A DNA stretch of 64,000 nucleotides from Gammaproteobacteria bacterium (lineage in GTDB: Bacteria; Pseudomonadota; Gammaproteobacteria; Steroidobacterales; Foliamicaceae), in the NCBI GenBank assembly GCA_026707445.1, contig JAPOWV010000021.1, positions 1-64,000 on the forward strand, read 5' to 3'. The position numbers and the translations under genes are program-made. Positions 1 through 7,126 of this stretch are shown one piece after another. The notes beneath the pieces are model-generated. The model was given only the letters and a program-made list of their open reading frames with translations, did not search any database and was not told where the DNA came from. Numbering within the stretch: the first letter of the stretch is position 1; each line of letters starts with the position of its first letter.

Positions 1-2
1 GG

Positions 3-674
3 GCGCTGGATGCGGTGGTGTTCATGATCTACAGCTTGAACGGCGAACGCTGCACGTCCTCCAGCCGTCTTCTGGTGCAGCAGTCGATTCACGACGAGTT
101 TGTCGAAAGAGTCGCGGGGCGGGCGCAGGCCATCCGGGTCGGCCACCCGCTGGATCCGGACACCGAGGTCGGCCCCCTGATTCACCCGGATCACCTGGAA
201 AAGGTCAGTTCGTACTTCGACATCGCCAGGGACGAGGGCGCGACCGTTTCCGCCGGAGGCGCCCGGGCGGAACTGCCCTGGCCGGGTCACTACGTCCAGC
301 CCACACTGTTTACCGGCGCGCGCAATGACATGCGGATCGCCCGGGAAGAGATATTCGGCCCCGTACTGACCGCCATCCCCTTTACCGACGAAGCCGATGC
401 CCTGGCCCAGGCCAACGATTCGCGCTACGGGTTGGCCGCGTACCTCTGGACCGCCGATCCGGATCGCGCGCGGCGCCTGTCCGAGGCGCTGGAAGTCGGT
501 ATGATCTGGGTGAATTCCCAGAACGTGCGGCATCTGCCTGCGCCTTTCGGCGGCATGAAGGCCAGCGGGATCGGCCGCGACGGCGGCGACTACAGCTTCG
601 ACTTCTACATGGAAACCAAGAACGTCAGCATCGCTACCGGCGAGCACCGGATTCCCGGTTTGGGGACCGGCTGA
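3..674 (+). CDS. Aldehyde dehydrogenase, HpaE-like (C-terminal part, cut by window edge)
   Basis: This is the C-terminal part of an NAD(P)-dependent aldehyde dehydrogenase; the reading frame is open to the left edge, so the true start is outside the window. The catalytic cysteine motif is visible as NGERCTSSS near the start, followed by EEIFGPV and the family's C-terminal FGGMKASGIGRDGG. Family knowledge: NGERCT and the overall pattern are closest to 5-carboxymethyl-2-hydroxymuconate semialdehyde dehydrogenase (HpaE) of homoprotocatechuate breakdown, but other semialdehyde dehydrogenases share them. The nitrilase-fold gene follows after 27 bp, probably in the same operon. The catalytic Glu and most of the NAD-binding domain lie outside the window, so substrate assignment is tentative. 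Confidence 0.85.
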   Translation, partial: ALDAVVFMIYSLNGERCTSSSRLLVQQSIHDEFVERVAGRAQAIRVGHPLDPDTEVGPLIHPDHLEKVSSYFDIARDEGATVSAGGARAELPWPGHYVQPTLFTGARNDMRIAREEIFGPVLTAIPFTDEADALAQANDSRYGLAAYLWTADPDRARRLSEALEVGMIWVNSQNVRHLPAPFGGMKASGIGRDGGDYSFDFYMETKNVSIATGEHRIPGLGTG

Positions 675-701
675 CGCGACAACATTCGGGGGGCACTGCA
701 A

Positions 702-2717
702 ATGTTGATCATTACCCAGGAACCTTGGCATGCGGATGCCACCGGTGCCCGGCTGCTCAGCCTGGCGGAGGCCGCGGCCCTGCAGTTCGGCGACATCGGC
801 GGCTCGTTGCTGCTGCTGCCGCTGGGGGAGGCCGATTGGCAACAGCTACGCCCCGAACGGGAGTTGCTCGCCGAGGCCGGCGCGGCGTCGAATTTCCATG
901 GAATCTACATCGCCGGCGCGGCGCCGGTGCTGGCGGCCCATTCGGACGAGCCGCAAACGGTGGGTTTCGTGGTAGGCCCCGACGGCTACACGGCCTTGCG
1001 CGTTCCGAAGATCACGCCCGACTTCGTCGAAGGGTTCACCGACAGCGCCTGCGAACTCGGGAGGCCCGCCGACCTGCCCGTGCTGGATACGCCGCTGGGC
1101 CGGCTGGGGATTCTCAGCGGTGAGGACATCCTGTATTCGCACTACGCACGGGTGCTGACTTACAACGGCGCCGAAGTGATACTGAACCCCTGCCGCGAGC
1201 GCCGCGACGCCGGTTTCGACAGCCGCCTGCGCGCGCGCCGCACCCGCGCCTACGAGAGTTCCGCCTACGTGGCGGTCGCCACCCCGCACTCGCAGCTGTC
1301 CGGCGACGTGAGCGTGCGCCTGCCGTGCGTCTCTGCGCTGTACCTGCACGACCAGCAGACGGTAGAGGAGGCCGGTCAGGGCGAGAGTTTCCTCAAACCC
1401 GACTTCAGCATCGAGTTTCTTCGCCGCAAGCGCTCCACGCTGTTCATGAACCAGCCCGTGTACATGCGCAGCATGCTCTACGCGCCGGGCTACCTGCAGG
1501 CCGCCGCTGCCGACCAGGCTGCCGCCCGGGAAATGCCGGCGACCCGCGACGGATGGCGCGAGGAAGCGGGCCGGCGGACCGCGGCGCAGGCGGAAGCCAA
1601 CCGCATAGACGGGCCGACCGAGGACCAGTACTCGGCGCTGCTGGTTCAGAACGAGTTCCGCGTGATCCACATGGACACGCCCAATCCCGAAGAAATTCTC
1701 AGGCAGAACCTCGACGAGGCCATCGGCCTGGCCGCCCGCAGCGCCTTCATCCCCAATGTCCGGCTGGTGTGCTTCCCGGAATTCTTCATGACCGGCTCGG
1801 GCGGCTTCGGCAAGCGCACGCCGAAGACCCTGGAGCGCATCGCGATCACGTATCCGGGCCCGGAAACGGACGTGTTGAGCGAATTCGCGCAAAAAAACAA
1901 CGTCTACGTGGCCGGCTCGACGTTCGAGAAGGACCCGCGCTTCCCTGAAAGGGTGTTCAACTCCGCCTTCATCCTCAACGATTCCGGCGACCTGATCCTG
2001 CACTATCGCAAGCTGCATTGCGCCGACATCTGGGGGCAGCTGCCCGACACGACGCCCGGCAGCATCTACTCGCGGCTGGTCGAGGAACTGGGCTACGACG
2101 CGCTGTTCCCGGTGGTGGACACGCCGCTGGGCAAGCTCGCCACCATGGTGTGTTTCGACCACACCGTGCCGGAAACGGCGCACATGCTGGCGAAACGCGG
2201 CGCGGAAGTGATCATTCACTGCACTTCCGATCCGCACGGCGCCGGCCGCCGGCCGTGGGAGGAGTGCCGCATGACCCGGGCCCACGACAACGGCGCCTAT
2301 ATCCTCGCGCCGCGCCCGGGTGGCGAGTACTTCGACCCGCATGCCGTGCATCCGGGCACGTTCCTGCGCGGCTACACGCGCATCATCGGCTATGACGGCC
2401 GCCTGCTCGGCGAGGCCGACACCTCGGGCAAGGTGAGCTTCCAGGCCAACCTGGACCTGGCCGAGTTGCGCCGCTACCGCGCCAACGCGTCCGCCAACAT
2501 GCTGATCTGGGACGAGCCGCGCAGCTACGTGGACTGGTACGAACAGGGCCACGGCCTCCCTGGCGACTTGTGGGCCGGCGACCCGCAGGACAACCCGTAC
2601 GCGAACTTCGCGGCGATGAAGGCCTCGCTGGATCGCTTCTACAGCGAAGGAATCTACCTGCGCCCCGGAACATCGCGAACCGGCGCCGAAACCGACGCCC
2701 GCAGCGTAATAATATAA
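702..2717 (+). CDS. Tandem nitrilase-superfamily amidohydrolase (degenerate N-domain, active C-domain)
   Basis: A 671-residue cytoplasmic protein with two carbon-nitrogen hydrolase domains; typical members have one domain of 260-350 residues. The C-terminal domain (about 305-620) has the full Glu-Lys-Cys triad: Glu360 in FPEFF, Lys437 in YRKLH and Cys484 in MVCFDH. It probably hydrolyses an amide, nitrile or carbamoyl bond. The N-terminal domain (about 1-235) keeps the fold pattern (LGRLGIL, GAEVILNPCRER, ARRTRAYES) but reads SGED where the cysteine motif should be, with Gly140 at the Cys position, so it looks catalytically dead. The start is ATG 27 bp after the dehydrogenase, preceded by a G-rich stretch. 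The substrate cannot be deduced; the HpaE-like neighbour suggests catabolism of an aromatic nitrile or amide (inference). Confidence 0.85.
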   Translation: MLIITQEPWHADATGARLLSLAEAAALQFGDIGGSLLLLPLGEADWQQLRPERELLAEAGAASNFHGIYIAGAAPVLAAHSDEPQTVGFVVGPDGYTALRVPKITPDFVEGFTDSACELGRPADLPVLDTPLGRLGILSGEDILYSHYARVLTYNGAEVILNPCRERRDAGFDSRLRARRTRAYESSAYVAVATPHSQLSGDVSVRLPCVSALYLHDQQTVEEAGQGESFLKPDFSIEFLRRKRSTLFMNQPVYMRSMLYAPGYLQAAAADQAAAREMPATRDGWREEAGRRTAAQAEANRIDGPTEDQYSALLVQNEFRVIHMDTPNPEEILRQNLDEAIGLAARSAFIPNVRLVCFPEFFMTGSGGFGKRTPKTLERIAITYPGPETDVLSEFAQKNNVYVAGSTFEKDPRFPERVFNSAFILNDSGDLILHYRKLHCADIWGQLPDTTPGSIYSRLVEELGYDALFPVVDTPLGKLATMVCFDHTVPETAHMLAKRGAEVIIHCTSDPHGAGRRPWEECRMTRAHDNGAYILAPRPGGEYFDPHAVHPGTFLRGYTRIIGYDGRLLGEADTSGKVSFQANLDLAELRRYRANASANMLIWDEPRSYVDWYEQGHGLPGDLWAGDPQDNPYANFAAMKASLDRFYSEGIYLRPGTSRTGAETDARSVII

Positions 2718-2718
2718 T
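2713..2718 (+). promoter_or_regulatory. Probable -10 box (TATAAT) of the tRNA-Arg promoter
   Basis: A perfect TATAAT lies 11 bp before the first base of the tRNA and overlaps the stop codon of the preceding gene. It is followed by a GC-rich discriminator, as is common at stringently controlled stable-RNA promoters. No convincing -35 hexamer is seen. Confidence 0.5.
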
Positions 2719-2728
2719 CCGCGGCTGC

Positions 2729-2806
2729 GCGCCCGTAGCTTAGCCTGGATAGAGCATCTGGCTACGAACCAGAAGGTCGGGAGTTCGAATCTCTCCGGGC
2801 GCGCCA
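2729..2806 (+). tRNA. tRNA-Arg (anticodon ACG)
   Basis: A 78-nt cloverleaf with CCA encoded. The acceptor stem GCGCCCG pairs with CGGGCGC, followed by discriminator G and CCA. The D arm begins TAGCTTAG, the anticodon loop is CTACGAA within a CTGG/CCAG stem, and the T loop is TTCGAAT. Anticodon ACG reads CGN arginine codons after A-to-I editing. No copy of its 3' end was seen elsewhere in the window, so there is no sign that it serves as an integration site here. Confidence 0.97.
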
Positions 2807-2827
2807 GATGTTGGCGGGCGAGTAATC

Positions 2828-4993
2828 ATGCGCCATGGCATGAACGAAAGGCTCTGCGCAGGATTCAGTGCTCTCGTGGCAATTGGCCTGATTCTGGCTC
2901 TCGCTGCTTGCGGCGGCGGCAGTGGCGATTCACCCTCCGGGCCAGATCCGGCGACCAGTCCCGGCACGCCCAATACCGCGCCATCGGCCAGCTTTACCGT
3001 CAAGCCTGCAAGCGGCACGGCGCCGCTTGCAGTCACACTTGACGCATCGGCCTCGGAAGACAGCGACGGTTCCATTTCCCGGTACAGGTGGGAGTTCGGC
3101 GATGGCGCAACCGGGGAAGGCCGATCTATGCAGCATACCTATTCGGAGGCAGGCTCCTACACAGTCCGGTTGACCGTGACCGACAATGACGGCGCAACTG
3201 CTACAGCCCAGCAGAATGTCCAGGTCGAGCAGAACGCCCAGGGGACCGGATTGCTGATGCCCATACGCACGGCAACCTGCGAGCAACTGTACCGCCGTCT
3301 GAGCGATGCGGAGGGAGCCGAACTCGTGGCGCTGGTGCGTGGAGGGAACTTGCGGTGCATCACCGATCTGCAGTGGACTGAGGACAGGTCCCTCCAGGTG
3401 GCCGTCTCCCGTGAGCAAAACGCCGTCACCGTTGCCGAGGCCGTTCCGCTGGTGATGGAGAACTACGATGGGGCGGGCGCCCACGGAGTGAAGCAGATGT
3501 TTCTTTACCTGCGCATGGTTAAGGACATTCACTTTTGGTGCCGCACCCGCAAGCAATGTTCGGGCGAAGAATTTGAAAGCGTTGCGGCGTGGCCGGTAGG
3601 CTCCGGGTCGCCTGCATACGAAGCCGTGAAGTCGGGCGCCGATTCATTCATTGACCACCCGGAATTCTTCGGCTACGGGGAAGATCATGGCGACAGCTTG
3701 TGGGAATTCGCGAACGTAGTAATCGATTGGGGTATGGAGGAGGTCTATCTCTCTGTCGTTGCAGATTGGCTCAACGCCTGGGACGACCGTCATGCATCCA
3801 TCCCGATCTATCGGGACGCCATGATCGTGATTCTCGGTATCTCCTTCCAGGGGCATCGTCGGCCCGGTGAGTTTGGACCGGTTTTCGGAGCGGACGAGGC
3901 TCTGATGCATGCGTTCAGGGATTTCGTTCTGGAAGAACGCTGGCTGGGGACCTCCTCGCAGCGGCTCGTCGAGTTAAGCGTCTTGGAGTTGGCGCGCTTC
4001 ACGGCGTATCCGGGCACTCCTAACTACGATGCCGTTATACCGGTTTTTGACTCCATTCGGAATGCATACGAAAACCATGTCCGCGGCGAGGGTCTGTGGT
4101 TGCGTGTGGTGGCCCAGATCAACCATGACGATCCGGGAAACTGCTCCCGTTATGACCTGTGCGAGTGGTATGCCGGGGAGGGTTTTCACGCGAACTTCCG
4201 CGCGGTGCTGTTCAAAAACGCGCTGCGTTGCCTCGGTACTGCCGGTCCCGGCGATTCCATAAGGGTCATGTCTCAGGACCTTACGCCCGATGAACTGGAC
4301 ACGGCCTGCCGCCGACTGTTCGACCATGCAGAGTACTTTCACGAGTTGTTCGAAACGAACTACACTCCGGTTCGCGACGATTTCAACGATCATCTGGAGA
4401 TTTTTGTCTTCCGGGACGGGGACTCCTGCGAGGATTTTGAATCCGGCGCTTTCGGTGGATATCCGGATTCCTGCAGCGGCATCTACTTTGAGGGTGACCC
4501 GTCAGACCGGGACAACATGGCGCAAATGATCGTCACCGAGTACACACCCGACGAGAACCCTCGCGACCCCGAACTGGCTGTCTGGAACTTTGAGCACGAG
4601 TTCGGTCATTACCTGGACGGACGTTTCAACAGACATGGCGGGTATCGTGGGGCGGACGACAGCATTCACTGGTGGACGGAGGGATTTGCCGAGTACTTCG
4701 CGGCGGAAACCAGCCCCTACATAAGACTTCCCGCTTTTCGGACATCGTTTTCGCTGTCCGAGATTCTGCTTCACTCGGATTCCCTCCCGACGCCGTACGC
4801 GGACCGCCATCTTGCGGTTCGCTTCTTCATGGACAATCATCGCGACTTCATCGACACGCTTCTGGGCTTCACCCGCGCGGGGAATTGGGACGCGTACACT
4901 TCGCACCTGACCAGCGAAGCGCCCAAGTACGAGGCGGAATTCCGATCCTGGCTCGATCAGGGTCGCAGTGCTGAATCGACTGCGGCGGAGTGA
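2828..4993 (+). CDS. Collagenase-like (M9) zinc metalloprotease lipoprotein with PKD domain
   Basis: A secreted or surface-anchored peptidase of 721 residues. It opens with a lipoprotein signal (hydrophobic run ending LALAAC, lipid Cys about residue 28), then a low-complexity Gly/Ser/Pro linker and one PKD domain (about 49-135; WEFGDG, AGSYTVRLTVTDNDG). The collagenase-type catalytic part has HEFGH (His590, Glu591, His594) followed by YLDGRF and, 24 residues on, WWTEGFAEYF with the third zinc ligand Glu618. HExxH-YLDGRF plus WWxEG is typical of microbial collagenases (family M9). It would digest collagen or other fibrous protein outside the cell, compatible with life on animal hosts or detritus. 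Base composition is a little lower in G+C than its neighbours. ATG 2840 is an alternative start. Confidence 0.88.
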   Translation: MRHGMNERLCAGFSALVAIGLILALAACGGGSGDSPSGPDPATSPGTPNTAPSASFTVKPASGTAPLAVTLDASASEDSDGSISRYRWEFGDGATGEGRSMQHTYSEAGSYTVRLTVTDNDGATATAQQNVQVEQNAQGTGLLMPIRTATCEQLYRRLSDAEGAELVALVRGGNLRCITDLQWTEDRSLQVAVSREQNAVTVAEAVPLVMENYDGAGAHGVKQMFLYLRMVKDIHFWCRTRKQCSGEEFESVAAWPVGSGSPAYEAVKSGADSFIDHPEFFGYGEDHGDSLWEFANVVIDWGMEEVYLSVVADWLNAWDDRHASIPIYRDAMIVILGISFQGHRRPGEFGPVFGADEALMHAFRDFVLEERWLGTSSQRLVELSVLELARFTAYPGTPNYDAVIPVFDSIRNAYENHVRGEGLWLRVVAQINHDDPGNCSRYDLCEWYAGEGFHANFRAVLFKNALRCLGTAGPGDSIRVMSQDLTPDELDTACRRLFDHAEYFHELFETNYTPVRDDFNDHLEIFVFRDGDSCEDFESGAFGGYPDSCSGIYFEGDPSDRDNMAQMIVTEYTPDENPRDPELAVWNFEHEFGHYLDGRFNRHGGYRGADDSIHWWTEGFAEYFAAETSPYIRLPAFRTSFSLSEILLHSDSLPTPYADRHLAVRFFMDNHRDFIDTLLGFTRAGNWDAYTSHLTSEAPKYEAEFRSWLDQGRSAESTAAE

Positions 4994-5023
4994 CCATACC
5001 GCAGTCCACTAAGGAGGAAAGTC

Positions 5024-5320
5024 TTGACCATCGCGGGAAGAATCAGACACCTGACGCGGATCGGCCTTTCGCACATGAATGAAGCGGTCCTGGACGTGTT
5101 GTTTCATGCCCACGGGAAGCCGGCCGGGCTTACGGCTGCGCAAATTCATGAACGGATGGGACTGGGCGAGGACTTCGGAAACCCGCCCCACGGCGTCGTC
5201 GAAGGCTTGCTTTCCCACCTGGAGGGCGCAGGCAGCGTCACATCCGATTCAAACCGCGAACCGGACGGTGAAGTCACCTGGCGACTGAACGAACAGGAAT
5301 ACGCCCAGCGTTGCGACTAG
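5024..5320 (+). CDS. Small protein of unknown function, possible winged-helix
   Basis: A 98-residue protein with a TTG start supported by a strong AAGGAGG ribosome-binding site a few bases upstream. Hydrophobic spacing and the pattern LDVLFHAHGKPAGLTAAQIHERMG followed by VVEGLLSHLEGAGSV resemble a small winged-helix DNA-binding fold (helix, turn, helix, then a short wing), but no family is recognised. It lies 30 bp after the collagenase-like gene and could be co-transcribed with it. No transmembrane segment or signal peptide is visible. Confidence 0.6.
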   Translation: MTIAGRIRHLTRIGLSHMNEAVLDVLFHAHGKPAGLTAAQIHERMGLGEDFGNPPHGVVEGLLSHLEGAGSVTSDSNREPDGEVTWRLNEQEYAQRCD

Positions 5321-5342
5321 TCTTGGTCGCGCGCCTGCCGTA

Positions 5343-5449
5343 GCCTTCTCATTGCTCCCTTCTTCCGGGAGTATTGGAGGCAGGGATGCCGGAGCAAGCT
5401 ACAGGGATGTATTCACGCGTCTCCCGGAAGAAGGGAGCAATGAGAAGGC
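5343..5449. repeat. 29-bp perfect inverted repeat flanking a 49-bp core (REP/MITE-like element)
   Basis: Bases 5343-5371 are the exact reverse complement of 5421-5449, giving a 29-bp stem. The 49-bp core between them contains the direct repeat CAGGGATG twice, around GCCGGAGCAAGCTA. It lies in the gap between 5320 and 5516, outside any gene. No transposase, target-site duplication or T-run is seen, so it is more likely a non-autonomous palindromic element than a simple terminator. As RNA it would form a very stable long hairpin. Confidence 0.75.
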
Positions 5450-5515
5450 GGAATCGAAGTCGCGCGGCGTTCGCGGCCGCATGTATACTCGGATGGTGAA
5501 GTGGGAGGGTTTCAC

Positions 5516-5902
5516 ATGACCGACAATCCCGGCTACACGGCCGATTTCATCAAGTCCGACACGGACCGGGCGACGTTCATGAAGGATCCGGCGATGGATC
5601 ATCTGATGACGGCGCTGGTGTCGGTGAGTACGGAGATCTGGGCGCAGGCCCGTCGCATGAAGATCATGGAGCGATTGCTGGAGGACCATGGGAAGGTGAC
5701 GCGCGAGATGATCGAGGGTTATATGCCGAGCGTGGAGGAGGAGGCGTCCTGGCGTGCCGAGCGCGACCGCTTCATCGAGCGGACTTTCGGCTCGCTCACG
5801 GCGGGGCATTCGTTCGAAGGCCAACCGACGAGGGGGTTCCATGACCGGCCGGGCGCCGAGGGTCCGATGAATCGCTCCGGCATGGGAGGTGACCAGTCAT
5901 GA
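5516..5902 (+). CDS. Conserved-looking small protein, first gene of methyltransferase/TonB operon
   Basis: A 128-residue hydrophilic, helix-rich protein of no recognised family. ATG 5516 is preferred over the upstream in-frame GTG-type start because GGGAGG lies about 8 bp before it. The centre (residues about 25-80; ATFMKDPAMDHLMTALVSVSTEIW and RRMKIMERLLEDHGKV) looks like two amphipathic helices, and the tail is Gly/Arg/Pro-rich. Its stop overlaps the methyltransferase start by ATGA (5899-5902), so translation is coupled. Methionine content is high. The sequence does not show its function; position suggests a subunit or partner of the methyltransferase-like protein. Confidence 0.7.
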   Translation: MTDNPGYTADFIKSDTDRATFMKDPAMDHLMTALVSVSTEIWAQARRMKIMERLLEDHGKVTREMIEGYMPSVEEEASWRAERDRFIERTFGSLTAGHSFEGQPTRGFHDRPGAEGPMNRSGMGGDQS

Positions 5903-7074
5903 TGAATCGACGCACGATATTGGGATCCCTGGCCGCGGCCTTTTCGGCCACGGCGGCCACGCACAAGGCGAGCGCGTCCAAGGCCGCACCGTCTTCCTTG
6001 CCGCTCGACATCGAGCCGCGCGGCACCGTGGGCATACAGGAGCGCATGCCCAGCCTGGACCTGGAGAGCCGGCACGAGTTCCTGACCGGTTTCAGGGCCT
6101 GGGCGCAGGGACCGCTGGGCAGGGCCGCCGAGGAACGGGCCAACGCCATTTTCAAGGCGAAGGGCATTGATCCCGAGGGCGACGTTCCGCTGGAGCAGGT
6201 CCAGGCGGCCCTTGAGGGCGACCCGATCGTGGGCGCCAGCGTTCGCTACTGGATCACCGGTCAGCAGCATTGCTGGAAGCTGGTTGCCGACGAATTCCAC
6301 GCCAACGCCGACGCCTACATGGCCGAACTGGACGCCGCCGAAAAGGCCGGCCCGGGCTCGGTGACGCTGGATCCCGATTTCAAGGTTCCGGAATACGCTT
6401 CCCACGAAATTCACATCCAGCCGGGCGGCTACGTGGGCGATCCCTTCGCCGGCTACATTTATCACTACGGCACCAATCACTTCCGGATGGGCAACGAACA
6501 GGACCAGCGGCAGAAGCTGGTCGCCTCCACGGCGGAGCCGCCGGAAGATGGCCGTTTCAAGCGCATTCTCGACCTGGGCTGCGGCCCGGGCCGGCTGACC
6601 GTTGCGCTCAAGGACCGGTTCCCGGACGCGGAAGTCTGGGGCATTGACGTTTCCGGGCCGATGGTCCGCTACGCGCACATGCGCGCGGCCGATCTCGGCA
6701 AGGAAGTGCACTTCGTCCAGGGCCTGGCGGAAGACACCGGTTTTCCGGATGGCCATTTCGACCTGGTGTATTCCTACATCCTGTTTCACGAAGTGCCTGC
6801 TTCCGTCACACGGGCGATCGTGAAGGAGGTGCACCGGATTACCCGCCCGGGCGGTGTGTTTCAGTCCGGCGATTTTCCGGCCGATCAGCGTCCGCCCACC
6901 CCCTATCGCAGTTTCCGCCGCTGGTGGGACTACCGCTGGAACAACGAGGTCTGGCGCAACGAATTCCAGGACTTGCATTTCGGCAACGAAATCGCAAAAG
7001 CCGGATTTACCGTGCGCAATTCCAAAAAAGGCCTTGGATTTCTCGGGTCCCTGCGCGCAACGCGCAACGCCTGA
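5899..7074 (+). CDS. Class I SAM-dependent methyltransferase with Tat-like leader
   Basis: A 391-residue protein. The C-terminal half (about 215-340) is a Rossmann methyltransferase domain: LDLGCGPGRLT (SAM motif I), GIDVSG, LVYSYILFHEV and ITRPGGVFQSGDFP. The N-terminal extension begins MMNRRTILGSLAAAF, then an Ala-rich stretch ending near ASASKA, which resembles a twin-arginine export signal. The middle (50-200) matches no domain I recognise. It overlaps the preceding gene by 4 bp and precedes a TonB receptor by 52 bp, pointing to one operon. If the leader works, a SAM enzyme would sit in the periplasm where SAM is scarce; alternatively the leader is only a hydrophobic N-terminus. Its substrate is unknown. 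Confidence 0.8.
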   Translation: MMNRRTILGSLAAAFSATAATHKASASKAAPSSLPLDIEPRGTVGIQERMPSLDLESRHEFLTGFRAWAQGPLGRAAEERANAIFKAKGIDPEGDVPLEQVQAALEGDPIVGASVRYWITGQQHCWKLVADEFHANADAYMAELDAAEKAGPGSVTLDPDFKVPEYASHEIHIQPGGYVGDPFAGYIYHYGTNHFRMGNEQDQRQKLVASTAEPPEDGRFKRILDLGCGPGRLTVALKDRFPDAEVWGIDVSGPMVRYAHMRAADLGKEVHFVQGLAEDTGFPDGHFDLVYSYILFHEVPASVTRAIVKEVHRITRPGGVFQSGDFPADQRPPTPYRSFRRWWDYRWNNEVWRNEFQDLHFGNEIAKAGFTVRNSKKGLGFLGSLRATRNA

Positions 7075-7126
7075 AGCCCTGCGCACCCGCCAACTTTTCG
7101 ATCCCATGAGAACGGGAGGACATCCC

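Noticed and set aside
846..2552. A 568-residue minus-strand open frame
   Set aside because: Antisense to the nitrilase-fold gene, with typical GC-rich shadow composition.
2729..2806. tRNA-Arg as an integration site
   Set aside because: No second copy of its 3' end and no integrase were seen in the window.
6854..7126. Upstream extension of the TonB receptor frame
   Set aside because: It overlaps the methyltransferase out of frame and lacks signal-peptide character; ATG 7127 has the ribosome-binding site and signal.
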